This document shows, piece after piece, positions 33,230-43,298 of a DNA stretch of 64,000 nucleotides. Position numbers and translations under genes: made by a program. Position 1 is the first letter of the stretch; each line of letters opens with the position of its first letter. The DNA lies in NCBI GenBank assembly GCA_947462335.1, contig OX381720.1, positions 2,921,501 through 2,985,500 on the forward strand, read 5' to 3'. The notes beneath the pieces were generated by a model that did not search any database, had not been told where the DNA came from, and saw only the letters and a program-made list of their open reading frames with translations. Source of the DNA: Harmothoe impar. Lineage: Eukaryota; Annelida; Polychaeta; Phyllodocida; Polynoidae.

Positions 33230-35560
33230 CAATTAAGGTATTGTGTGGAAGCTGCTTCTCTCTCAGAATGACGATGGCGCCACCTACACACAAATTCTAC
33301 TACAACCCAACACGACGCTCTTTGTCAAAACGCCTTCCTACAAGGCGCTCCTCTGTCTCTACCACCACCTCTACGTCCGCCCCTCTCTCAACAGCAGCTA
33401 AAAACAAATTATATGACGACCGATCTGCGGACTTTCTCTGACCTGCGAGGCTTACGTATTGGTCATTACAATATTCGAAGCCTGCACCTAAAGTTTGGTG
33501 AACTGTATGACCTTGTGCGATTGTTTGATATATTATGTGTCAGTGAGAGCTGGCTACTAGAAGGTTACTCTAATCACAAACTACATGTTCCAGGCTATAA
33601 ATTTTTCAGATATGATCGTATCGTTGATAAGGTTGGAGGAGGCTTGTTACTCTATGTGACCGACAAAATGGCTCCCTACTGTACGGTGGGAAACTGTTTG
33701 CCTCTCTTGGCAACAAACCGAATGTGCGTACCGAATATATACCTGTCCAAAATCAATATACACCTACTGCCTCCACTGAGGTGAGTTACTCAACCGTTGT
33801 AGACCTGCTTAAATCAATTGATGTTCATAAATCAAGTGGGATAGATAATATTAGCGCGACAGTTTTGAAGGATGCTTTATTATTCATGGCCCCACAGCTA
33901 ACGTGTATAATTAACACTTGCTTACATTGCGTGACCTTCCCGAATGCCTGGGCGACTGCAACTGTAGTGCCTCTGCCCAAAAGTGGCGACCTACGTGCCA
34001 TTGGCAACTGGCGCCCCATCTCACTGCTCCCCATGCCGAGCAAGGTCATGGAGAGAGTGGTATACCAAGAAATTTACAGTAGGCTAGAGGCGGGTGGTTT
34101 ATTGACCTCCTGTCAGTATGGATTCCGTACATCCAGGGGCACCAACGATGCTGTCTTCCGGTTTGTCAACGACATATTCACAGCTCGTGACAAGAGGCGC
34201 CCCCTGTTGGCTTGCTTCCTGGATGTGCGGAAGGCTTTTGACTGTATTCACCATGTAGAGCTGCTGAGCCGCATGAGAGAGCTTAAGTTACCAGATATAT
34301 ATTGCGACTGGCTATGTGCATACCTGTCTAACCGTACCCAGCGAGTGTTCTGTAATAGTAGTGTATCAAGCACTTCTAAGATATCCTACGGCGTCCCGCA
34401 AGGGTCTATACTAGGGCCATTATTATTTATATGTTATATTAACACCCTACCTGAGGTCATAACTAACTGTCAAGTCATCATGTATGCTGACGACGTTGTA
34501 TTCTATGTTTCGCACAACGAGTTTGAAACCGCACGCAAACTATTGCAAGCTGACTCACATGCTGTTTTTGAGTGGTTTACCACTAGTGGGTTATGTATCA
34601 ACACTGACAAAACCAAAGTTATGTCTTTTGCATATGTTAAGCCACATGTACCACAAATACTAAATATAGCCATGGGTGCTACGGTCCTCGAGACTGTAAG
34701 TCAATATGAATACCTCGGAGTAATCATAGATAATAATCTCACCCTAGAAAACTCAATAAGTAAACAGGTGAACAGTGCCAACTTCAGAAATGTAATGCTG
34801 CGAAAAATGCGCGATAAAATGACTAATAGAACGGCGACTTTAGTTTACAAGCAAACAATACTGCCTGTGATGGAGTATTGTGGGTATTTGTTTAACGGTG
34901 TGACCGACACCCAACACAAACGCCTACAACTCTTGTTCAAAACAAGTGTCTCCGCCTGTGTTTAAAAGCTCGAGCTAGGGATCACATTGCGGATCTCCAT
35001 CACGATGCTAATATTGACTACCTTTCTGTCCGATATGATTTACAATTGCTTCTGATGTTCTATAAGTACATGTATGCTGGCACACACGATAACTCTGCTC
35101 TGGGTATAGAGTTTCAGGGCCCTGCGCCGGGAGGGCGAGTGATGCGCTCAACCGACACAGGGCTGCTGAAGTACCCTAAGACCAATCTAATGGGCTCTAG
35201 AAAAAGTCCTCTCTATAGAGGAATCGAACTGTGGAATCACCTGAACATTTCATGCCGCAAAGCCAAATCCAAAACTATCTTCAAAGACAAGGCAAAAGCC
35301 ACACTAGTATCTCACTTTAATCAAAGGCAGCGAGAGAAGGGCCTGGTGACCCACCCGTGCCTGGCCACTATCCTCTGCCCCTAAGATTGTGATTGAATAA
35401 TCATGTACCTATCCATGTAATTATTCGACTATATAATTATATTCTATACTCATGTATTTATTCTGTACCGAATCTGCCTTATATGAGATACAATATCTCT
35501 TTTGAATTTAATTGTATTTGAAAATCACTCTGTGCAATAAATACTCTTATAAACTCAAAA
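33230..35560 (+). pseudogene. LINE with internal endonuclease deletion and RT frameshift
   Basis: The ORF2 remnant starts near 33413 with the first third of an EEP endonuclease (HYNIRSL, SESWL), then passes within about 60 bp into a nearly complete reverse transcriptase (33724-34965): NWRPISLLP, FLDVRKAFDCI, GVPQGSILGPLLF and YADDVVFYVS. The endonuclease centre and its SDH box are missing. A frame change near 34955 separates the C-terminal domain (34966-35384, with LWNHLN and KAKATL). The 3' end is A/T-rich near 35540. It resembles Jockey/CR1-type LINEs. Confidence 0.88.
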
Positions 35561-35916
35561 TCATGGTGTGCATTTATTGCATTGCCTCACAAGATCAGAC
35601 ATTCCTTACTCATGTGTTATGTTGTAAGACAAAGATATCATCAATTTACCCAAAATACACAAACAATGGTAGGGGAAAAATCACTCGCAGATTCCCCCAT
35701 CGGTCTAACCAGAAGCTCCATTCCTTAATACCAAGAATAAGAGTCCACCAACCTGAAAGCACATCCAGTATAGTGTCAACAGACACAAACACAGAGTTAG
35801 TCACCCAACAAAGTATGTGAAATCCACATATTTGTTCAAGAGAACTAATATTATAAATACTGGGCGAATAAAACATTATTTCTCAATAAAATAATTTTAC
35901 CACCCCTAGATCACAC

Positions 35917-35942
35917 CTGATGAGGCCCCTAGAGGGCCGAAA
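35917..35942 (+). ncRNA. Hammerhead-ribozyme-like core
   Basis: CTGATGA (35917-35923) is followed by a perfect five-pair stem GGCCC/GGGCC with loop CTAGA (924-938), then GAAA (939-942). This is exactly the stem II core of a hammerhead. I could not build convincing stems I and III or a cleavage site around it, so it may be a relic. Such cores occur in Penelope-like elements and retrozymes. Confidence 0.45.
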
Positions 35943-36609
35943 CATTCCAAGTACCAAAATATGCATGACTTATAACATTGGCACAATAAAAAAAAACAAA
36001 AACAGACTGCATCATGGGACTTGACTATGTCAAAACCCATGTTTTTTAGAAATTTAAAAAGGACTAAACTAAGTTCTAGTCCAAGTAGGAACCCCAAAGG
36101 GGAATTCCCATTTTTCAATAAAATAATTTTTTGAAAATGCAGAAATAAAAAATAAAAAATAATAAGAATGCTGGGAAATGCAGACCACTTTTTTCAGCAG
36201 CCAATGAGAGTGCAGTATTTTGGACACATGACCTGTGACAAGCCTAGAGAGGCAAATTCGGACTCCCCTTGGTCTTTTGGAATGTAGTGTTGGGAGGTCT
36301 CAGAACGCCTCGTCCCATTCTCACAAAGATATCATCAAGCTAAAACAGTGCCAGAGGCATCCACTTAATTAGTTTTAGTATGTTGTGATTGATAGAAATG
36401 CTGTTGTTTGTAGTTCTGCCAGAAATAAAATTATTGCTGATAAATGATTGCTGTATATCTCTGTTCCTTTTTATATTTCTAAAAAAATTGATCAGTTGTT
36501 AACAATAATATTTAATATCAATCAAGAAACTATACCAATAAGTGTATGAGACATCTAAGCAATATGTAACCACTGCCTTTATAATTATGTCTCTCATAAG
36601 TGGTAGTAA

Positions 36610-36705
36610 GATTTTAACGCCAGCCTGATAATCATAGCCGCAAAGGGGCTAACCAGACTGGAAGGACCTTCTCGGGGATTTCGCTGCAGGTCCTGGTCTG
36701 GTTAG
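36610..36705 (-). repeat. Dispersed repeat, copy 2
   Basis: Reverse-complement match to 2060-2165, including the AGAAGGTCCTTCCAGTCTGG run. Confidence 0.6.
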
Positions 36706-37529
36706 AAATGCTTTGCATTAGTAACTATTATGTACAGAGATAGCTGTCATCACATGGTCCCTGTGCCTCACCACATTTTGCCTGTAGTTGTGGGTTATAT
36801 TGTTGAAGTTTACATTGTGGCGGAATCAGCGTTTCAATGCTGTACACACCTATACAATATTGTAGTCAGGTAGATACAAAGAAGTGAAATACTTCACAAT
36901 GAATTGTTCATAAGTAGGACTCCATTTTGATATGTACGGACTGCATAACCAGCGACAACATACATTTCACAGTGTTCAATCATCAACTTATGCATGAGTA
37001 AATACATATATTATTATATTTTCTTGAAATTGACTTCATGAAAGATAGATATTGAAATACCCAAGTTAAATAGGTGTAACGCATGAAGCTGGTGCATGCA
37101 TATTCTTACACTTGAATATCATCCCCCCTAAGGATTTGGAGACACTCATTTTTCTTGTAAAGGCTTCAAGTTCCTCAAAAGTACAATTTAGAAATTTAAA
37201 GTCAGTGTCGACAGCAGTCTTGTCATCATTTCTCGGAGTATTCATATTCAGCCCTGCTTCTTTCTTCATTGGTTTCTAAGTAAACCCTACTCCCAGGTGG
37301 AATAAACAGCTGAGCATAGCAGACTTAAATTTTTGTTCAGAAATAATCATGAATCGATATAATAGAATTGTAGAGACCAATAAAGTGAAAGTAAGCTAAA
37401 GTAAATCAGAATCAAAATCAATTTGATGTCAACCATTAAAGAGTCAAGTCAAGTATTGAAATCTAAGCACTACGTCACAGGGTTACCTAGCAGCTTCAAT
37501 GCACCAGAAGAAGTTTAACATAATTTCTG

Positions 37530-37975
37530 ATTCAGAATCTAGGCAAGCTAATAGCTTATTCAAAGGCTACAGGGCTAGATTCATGATGACAAGACAGAAA
37601 AATAACAAGCATAAAGATGTGGTGCATGAGAAAGGTGATGTTCAAAAGTTATATGAAGTAGTATTCACTGATAGACTTCTTCTAAAAATTATTGGTGTTT
37701 CATGAATGAGGTGATGAGGACTTACATGAGTGGACGAGGGAGAGCTTCACCATTGAAACTGATGACAAGGGCTAGGGATTTGTTACGATGACCTTCTCTG
37801 AAAATGAAAAAGAACCCAGGAATGGTCTCAAGAATGATGAAGAAGATCCCAATAAGCAGATGTATGCACCCCTGGATCAAGGCACTGCCCAGTCCTTGCC
37901 TTCAAAGAATACCTTGGCAAAATGAAAAATCTAATATTTTGGGACGTTACGACTCTTCTTATAAATGTCATTGTA
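37530..37975 (+). pseudogene. Decayed Crypton-like DUF3504 recombinase domain
   Basis: Frames broken by stops read as the KIAA1958/DUF3504 family of Crypton-derived tyrosine recombinases: a FKGYRARFMM...HKDVV...DVQKLYE block at about 37555-37665, then WTRESFTIETDDKG and FVTMTFSENEKE (37725-37810), MYAPLD, and in the next frame CPVLAFKEYLGKM near 37890-37930. Each block falls in the family's usual order. Stops near 37700 and 37775 and a frameshift near 37885 make it non-functional. No catalytic tyrosine region is visible. Confidence 0.7.
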
Positions 37976-38701
37976 TCTGGGATTTTACAATATGTTTGCA
38001 GCTGCATGATCTGATTTCATATTCATGCAAAACATCCAGATGTGATCTTTAACTATTTTCTTGCCGGTATAATATGTCGCCAGTCAAATACATCATATGT
38101 GATATCCCTCAACTACATTTCTGTTTCTAATCGAAGAAACTATTATGCTACAAAAGGTAAAGGGTAAGCATCGTATCAAATGCAATGCGATATTTATTTG
38201 TAATATTCTCATTAAATCCACGTTGCAGCCTGAACAGTTCATCATGCAGCAAACAAGGAACGCTTTCTGAATCAAGTACAAAGATTTATTTTAATCGAAT
38301 ACCTTTATTACAAATAAATGAAACATCATTTTAAACAGGTGTAAATACAACAATAGAATGAATGCTCCTCTGTATTCTCCTTCAACTCAGTCTTTAGCAC
38401 TTTGATGCCACTTGTCCTTGAACGAGAGAAGAAAATTACTCCTTAGAAATAATAGCATCACGTATTGAATAGTGATAAAGAGAAAAGGTTATACAATCTT
38501 TATATTATGATCATTTAATCAAGTCTTTGTAGGTCTTGCGTTGAGAAAATCAGTATTTTACTTGTGTTACTGTCTTTTGCTTCGATCTTTCCGATCGAGT
38601 GCAGTATTTGTCTTTAAAAAGATGCTTGTTCTTATTATGTTTAAACATGCAGATTGGTGTAGACATTGAGTGCCATTTTCAACCTTTTCCCATGATTAAG
38701 C
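37976..38701. other. Intergenic, nothing recognised
   Basis: AT-rich sequence with no gene, repeat or structural signal that I can support. Confidence 0.4.
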
Positions 38702-39246
38702 TCACACTGTTGGAGACTGCATTTCAATGTCCCCTGTAAATATTCCTATTTTGCAACACTGAAATAGACTCATAAATGTGTGTCTAAATACAGACCCAGT
38801 CATGCAGTACAGGATGAAATTTATGCTGTGATTCATATTGGCCATACTGTATGCAATTTGGAGATATATTTGGTCGCGATAGATTATATCTACTCCAATG
38901 TACTCTGATATTGTGCGGATAATACTAATCATCCGTCCAGGTAAAGTAGTCAGGGAAACAAACACCAAGCGTTGTGATGGTCAAACCTCTGTTCATACTA
39001 GCAGATCTTCCATGTTGAGTAGTCTGGTGATGGTCTCTAAACTTACTCTTCATTTGAATCTTTCTCACTGTCAATACATTCAAGATAGAGATAACACAAA
39101 AGGGGATTATGCAGTACACACATCACTGAATAGATAGATTCAATCAGGGATCCTGATTTAAATGAGTGACAACCATGCATTCCATTCACTTTGTGAACGT
39201 TACAGGTGAATAAAAGTGGAATGTCAACAATACACATCATTACAAC
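38702..39246 (-). pseudogene. Receptor E, truncated C-type GPCR
   Basis: Only TM4 to the C-terminus remains (CIVDIPLLFTCN, HGCHSF, then CIIPFCVISILNVLT, then NHSINFILYCMTGSVFR and QCCK). Two frame changes lie near 39120 (TM5) and 38965 (TM6). The 5' half is absent: the coding sequence stops abruptly at the 14-bp satellite. It is most similar to C and D receptors. Confidence 0.9.
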
Positions 39247-39247
39247 T

Positions 39248-39612
39248 AGGGTCCGGACGTTAGGGTCCGGACGTTAGGGTCCGGACGTTAGGGTCCGGAC
39301 GTTAGGGTCCGGACGTTAGGGTCCGGACGTTAGGGTCCGGACGTTAGGGTCCGGACGTTAGGGTCCGGACGTTAGGGTCCGGACGTTAGGGTCCGGACGT
39401 TAGGGTCCGGACGTTAGGGTCCGGACGTTAGGGTCCGGACGTTAGGGTCCGGACGTTAGGGTCCGGACGTTAGGGTCCGGACGTTAGGGTCCGGACGTTA
39501 GGGTCCGGACGTTAGGGTCCGGACGTTAGGGTCCGGACGTTAGGGTCCGGACGTTAGGGTCCGGACGTTAGGGTCCGGACGTTAGGGTCCGGACGTTAGG
39601 GTCCGGACGTTA
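39248..39612. repeat. 14-bp satellite GGGTCCGGACGTTA, about 26 copies
   Basis: Near-perfect tandem array with almost no unit variation. Each unit contains TTAGGG across its boundary plus the palindrome GTCCGGAC and two CpGs. It replaces the 5' half of receptor E. The final unit degenerates at 39605-39620. Confidence 0.97.
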
Positions 39613-39815
39613 AGGACGTTAAATCTGAACAAAAATATTTGCCACAACGAGGAGGAAATATATATTTTAGTGCTAATGTGTAACAGATAAAACCGAGGTA
39701 CATCGCTAACTAAAAAATAAATGATATAACAATTGTTCTTTTTGGATACTTACAAGTCATTGAATTGTCACCTTCTTTATCATGCATTCATCATGAACCA
39801 TATGAAATATCTATC
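39613..39815. other. Spacer downstream of F
   Basis: No gene; probable 3' UTR of receptor F. The upstream half of receptor E is not found here, so it was lost rather than split by the satellite. Confidence 0.5.
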
Positions 39816-40856
39816 TTAAAGAACAGTTTCCTCTATAGTTGCACATCTTCTCAGGGTATGCCTTCTTGTATTACATCCTTGAGAACATGGTAGAAGTTGA
39901 ACTAAAGTCCTCCTGAAGACTGACCCAGTCAGACAGTACAGCACAAAGTTCACGCTGTGGTTGACATACCTCAATCTGTATAGTGTTTTTAAGTAAGTAC
40001 TGGGGTTCCGGGTAAAATCTGCACCAAAAAATGAAGAATATGTTACCCAGACAAGGCAGAGTTCCCCAGGCAAAGTGGTGATTATAAAGACGATGCACAC
40101 AGCCAACATTGTGAATGTCAGGTGTGTTTTATCATGAGTCCTTTTCTGATGTTGGACTCTGAACTGTCCTTGAGAATGGATCCTTTTCACTATCCTAATA
40201 TTTGATATTGCCATGATGCAGAAAGGTATGATAGAGTACACTAATACAGTACAAAACACGAAGATCGTTTGGAGGAAAGTTGTAGGTCCAAAGGGAATGC
40301 ATATATGTAAATGATCTATGGTTTTTATGTGGCATGTGAATATTATTGGAATATGGATAGCACATATTATGACAATAAGAATTAATATGGAGAGGCAAAC
40401 CTTTCTTCTGGTACAGTTTATGTGTGCCTTTAATGGGTAAAATACAGCAATAAAGCGTTCAATTGAAATAAAGACAATTAACCAAGAAGAAACAGCCGGT
40501 GAAGTATGGATCATAAAAACAGTAAATTGACAAACATGAATCGAGGTAGAGAATGGGAACAATGTATATAATTCTTCTTGTCTTAACATGACAGACAATA
40601 ATGATGAGTTGTCTGCAACAGCTAGAGCCAGAAGCAGTGTCATAAACACAGATGTCTTCATGAGGGAGCCGTAGGTAATAACAATGATAATGAGGCTGTT
40701 GAGCACCACCCCAATGCTAAATAAAACAAAGGTGATTATTGTTTTTGATGATATCTGAGCATAATCAGACTCATCTGAGTTCGCCATACAACTGGTTATG
40801 TTATCAAAGCATGAAGAATTGTAATGCAGAGATTGGTTCCCCAGAATGCCCTCCAT
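39816..40856 (-). CDS. Receptor F, class A GPCR
   Basis: Single-exon receptor of 346 residues starting MEGILGNQSLHYN, matching the start of A and B; an upstream in-frame ATG at 40922 would add 22 residues. NQS and NIT glycosylation sites. TM1 ends LNSLIIIVITYGSL, Cys in HVCQF precedes TM3, IERFIAVFYPLKAH replaces DRY, and the ECL2 cysteine is in HICIPF. TM6 ends TTLPGELC and TM7 reads NHSVNFVLYCLTGSVFR. It ends ETVL after a Cys/Arg-rich tail. No lesion is visible. It is intermediate between A/B and the others, and stands outside the duplicated units. Confidence 0.9.
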   Translation of the reverse strand: MEGILGNQSLHYNSSCFDNITSCMANSDESDYAQISSKTIITFVLFSIGVVLNSLIIIVITYGSLMKTSVFMTLLLALAVADNSSLLSVMLRQEELYTLFPFSTSIHVCQFTVFMIHTSPAVSSWLIVFISIERFIAVFYPLKAHINCTRRKVCLSILILIVIICAIHIPIIFTCHIKTIDHLHICIPFGPTTFLQTIFVFCTVLVYSIIPFCIMAISNIRIVKRIHSQGQFRVQHQKRTHDKTHLTFTMLAVCIVFIITTLPGELCLVWVTYSSFFGADFTRNPSTYLKTLYRLRYVNHSVNFVLYCLTGSVFRRTLVQLLPCSQGCNTRRHTLRRCATIEETVL

Positions 40857-42266
40857 ACTGATATGCCCTTCCTGGCAAAATACAACAACAGGAAACAACT
40901 GCAGCTCAGTTTGGAGTATCAAGCATTATTGATCGTAATTATCCTTTGTGTAATAACTGAACTTGCAGCTAGAAGACCACCAAGTTGCTAGCGGCACACC
41001 ACAATGCTTAATACAGTAGGACAGAGCCATGCAGAGGACTCGGGTACCAGTAAGCCTACCTGACTACAAGCTAGAGTACTGTATAATGCATGAGGAACCC
41101 CTCTACCCATGAGGTGGGAATCAATGAAGTCTATAGGATTTGTCCTGTCAGACCTATCATCAATCATCAGGATGTGAAATAGATCTTACAGAGTTAATAA
41201 AATATTGTGTGGTAGACATATTTCATTTTGGCCTGAACATATATTTGCAGATTTTAGACTTAGCTAAAATATGTACAGGGCCACAAATATTTATCCAATA
41301 TTGTTAAACAGTTACAAAATCTTAAAATCCACAAATTCAAATCAACGCGAAATTGTACTTTTAAGGAAATGCGCAAATATTCATACATGTGAAAATATCT
41401 ACATTTGTAGTACTGAGGAGCGTCGTGTACCATGTAGTCCTGTTCAATGCTATGGTCAAGATGATCCTGCAATATCCACAACTTTAAATTAATGAGTATT
41501 GACTATGGCTTCATGTTTGTGTGTATAACAAAAATTTATAATTTTCTTGTCTCTGTTTGAGTTACAAAGTTATAAAATGCTGAATATTGAATATACGCTG
41601 CCCAGGCCAATTCCATCTCATGACATTTATGCTGCTGGCCGCAAATAATGAATTTGTTTATAGAGGTCTGGGTAGAGGGAGTATTAAAGAAATAGCTCTT
41701 GTGTACTCAAACTAGGTGCAAGGTCTCAAATAATCCTAGCTTTGTCTCAAAGCCAGGGTAAGTAAGTCCTCCACATGAACAACCAGTTGCTAAAATGGTA
41801 AGGCATTCATGAAGTAATCTTTATTTGGAATTCCAATTTTATAAAAACACTCTTCTTTTTGTCACACGGCCATGCACTAAGTTCACTGCATGAATTATCG
41901 GATTTAAGCAAATCTAAGTGAAGTGAAGCTTAAATTTGTTTAATGATGGACGTTTCAGCAACTTTAAGTAACTTTAATTTGTTTTTAGAATTAAAGTTGT
42001 TTTAACTTTGCTTCAAGCTGCTAGAAAGTCAGCCGTAAATCAACTTTATATTTTGCTTAAAGTTGCTTAAATTGAATGTTACAGGCAGTGGCTGAAAGCT
42101 GTTGTGTGTATTGTGTTTCATCTACGGTGACTGTTGCTTCCCCTGTTGCATATATTTTCAGCATTCAAGACAATTATCTTTTTCTACAGGACTGATGAAG
42201 ATGGATGGAATTCCGTTACTTTCTGCATCATGCAGTTGCAAATCATGCAGTTGTAAATCATCCATC
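40857..42266. other. Intergenic stretch between F and G
   Basis: No gene. 41270-41415 shares an AAATTGTACTTTTAA...AAAATATCT pattern with 45960-46045 (weak dispersed repeat). 41900-42060 has AACTTTAAGTAACTTTAA-type short repeats. 42225-42255 repeats GCAGTTGCAAATCAT twice. Confidence 0.45.
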
Positions 42267-43298
42267 TTAAAGAACAGTTTGCTCAACAGTTGTACATCCC
42301 CTCTGGGATTGCCTCGCTGTGTTGTGTCTTTTACAACATGGTAGAAGTCGAACCAAAGTCCTCCTGAAGACTGTCCCAGTCAGGCAGTACAAAATAAAGT
42401 TTATACTGTGATTTAGTTTGTCCATACTGTAGGCAAATATAAAATAACTACTGTCAATCTTGATGAAATCTGTTCCAGTAAATGTGCACAGCAATTGTAC
42501 TGCAATAAATAGGAATCCAGGCAGAGTGGTTATGAGGAAGGCTGTGCACACAACGATCATTGATAATGTCAAGTTCATCATTTTATCATCTTTAGATATT
42601 TGAGTATTGTTTCTGAACCTTTGTTGAGTATATATCTTTTTAATGATTAGTACATTTAATACAAATATGGTACAGAATGGTATAGCACCATACAAGCAAC
42701 TAAATGTGAGTCCATAGAGCATCCCAAATAAGGAGTTTGATCCAAATGGATAACACAAATTCTGTCTACCCAATGTGCTGATAAAGGAAGTAAATAGGGA
42801 GGGTAGTGCGGCAATGGTCATCACAACTGTCAGTATTGAAATGGCACCACATGAATTCCTTACTGTTACATATAAGCGTGCCTTTAGCGGAACAAATATA
42901 CATATGATCCGTTCAACTGATATGAAAACAATTAGCCAAGAAGATACATTTCCTGCAATCATGAATATAATAGTTATTATACGACAGAGCCACAGTGAAT
43001 ATGACAAAGGCAGTAGGGGATATACTGCATCATCCATGAGAGTTGCAGACCACAATGATAAATTATCTGTAACAGCCAGTGCTAGTACCAGGATCATGAA
43101 GACAGAATTCCTCAGGAGGTGACCATGCACTATCACAATGATAACAAGACAGTTCAGGACAGTTCCAATGCCACATATAACAATGGTTGTAAATAGAGAA
43201 ATATTCCATTCTGGCTCATCTCCAATATTTGAATGGTTTTCACTGATATTACAGCAAGAACCATTATGTGACAAAGGTGACCCTTCTATAGTATCCAT
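42267..43298 (-). CDS. Receptor G, class A GPCR
   Basis: Intact 343-residue receptor starting at a clear ATG (MDTIEGSPL). N-linked sites NGS, NIS and NHS in the N-terminus. TM1 ends LNCLVIIVIVHGHL; WLCRI precedes TM3; VERIICIFVPLKA replaces DRY, keeping the arginine; ECL2 has NLCYPF; TM6 has TTLPGFL; TM7 reads NHSINFILYCLTGTVFR. A CC pair is followed by a tail ending VEQTVL, a PDZ-ligand type similar to ETVL. It is the most diverged member of the cluster here. Confidence 0.9.
   Translation of the reverse strand: MDTIEGSPLSHNGSCCNISENHSNIGDEPEWNISLFTTIVICGIGTVLNCLVIIVIVHGHLLRNSVFMILVLALAVTDNLSLWSATLMDDAVYPLLPLSYSLWLCRIITIIFMIAGNVSSWLIVFISVERIICIFVPLKARLYVTVRNSCGAISILTVVMTIAALPSLFTSFISTLGRQNLCYPFGSNSLFGMLYGLTFSCLYGAIPFCTIFVLNVLIIKKIYTQQRFRNNTQISKDDKMMNLTLSMIVVCTAFLITTLPGFLFIAVQLLCTFTGTDFIKIDSSYFIFAYSMDKLNHSINFILYCLTGTVFRRTLVRLLPCCKRHNTARQSQRGCTTVEQTVL

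Larger units (their letters stand above)
35561..37529. other. Intergenic region with a hammerhead-like motif and a dispersed repeat
   Basis: No supported gene. A minus-strand frame at 37066-37269 (67 codons, acidic and Phe-rich) could be an isolated exon but has no recognised domain. The ribozyme-like motif (35917) and dispersed repeat (36610) are listed separately. Confidence 0.5.

Noticed and set aside
37066..37269. 67-codon minus-strand frame that could be an exon
   Set aside because: No splice partners, no recognised domain; listed only within the intergenic entry.
39248..39612. True telomere end
   Set aside because: The repeat is a 14-mer rather than pure TTAGGG, and ordinary genes lie on both sides.
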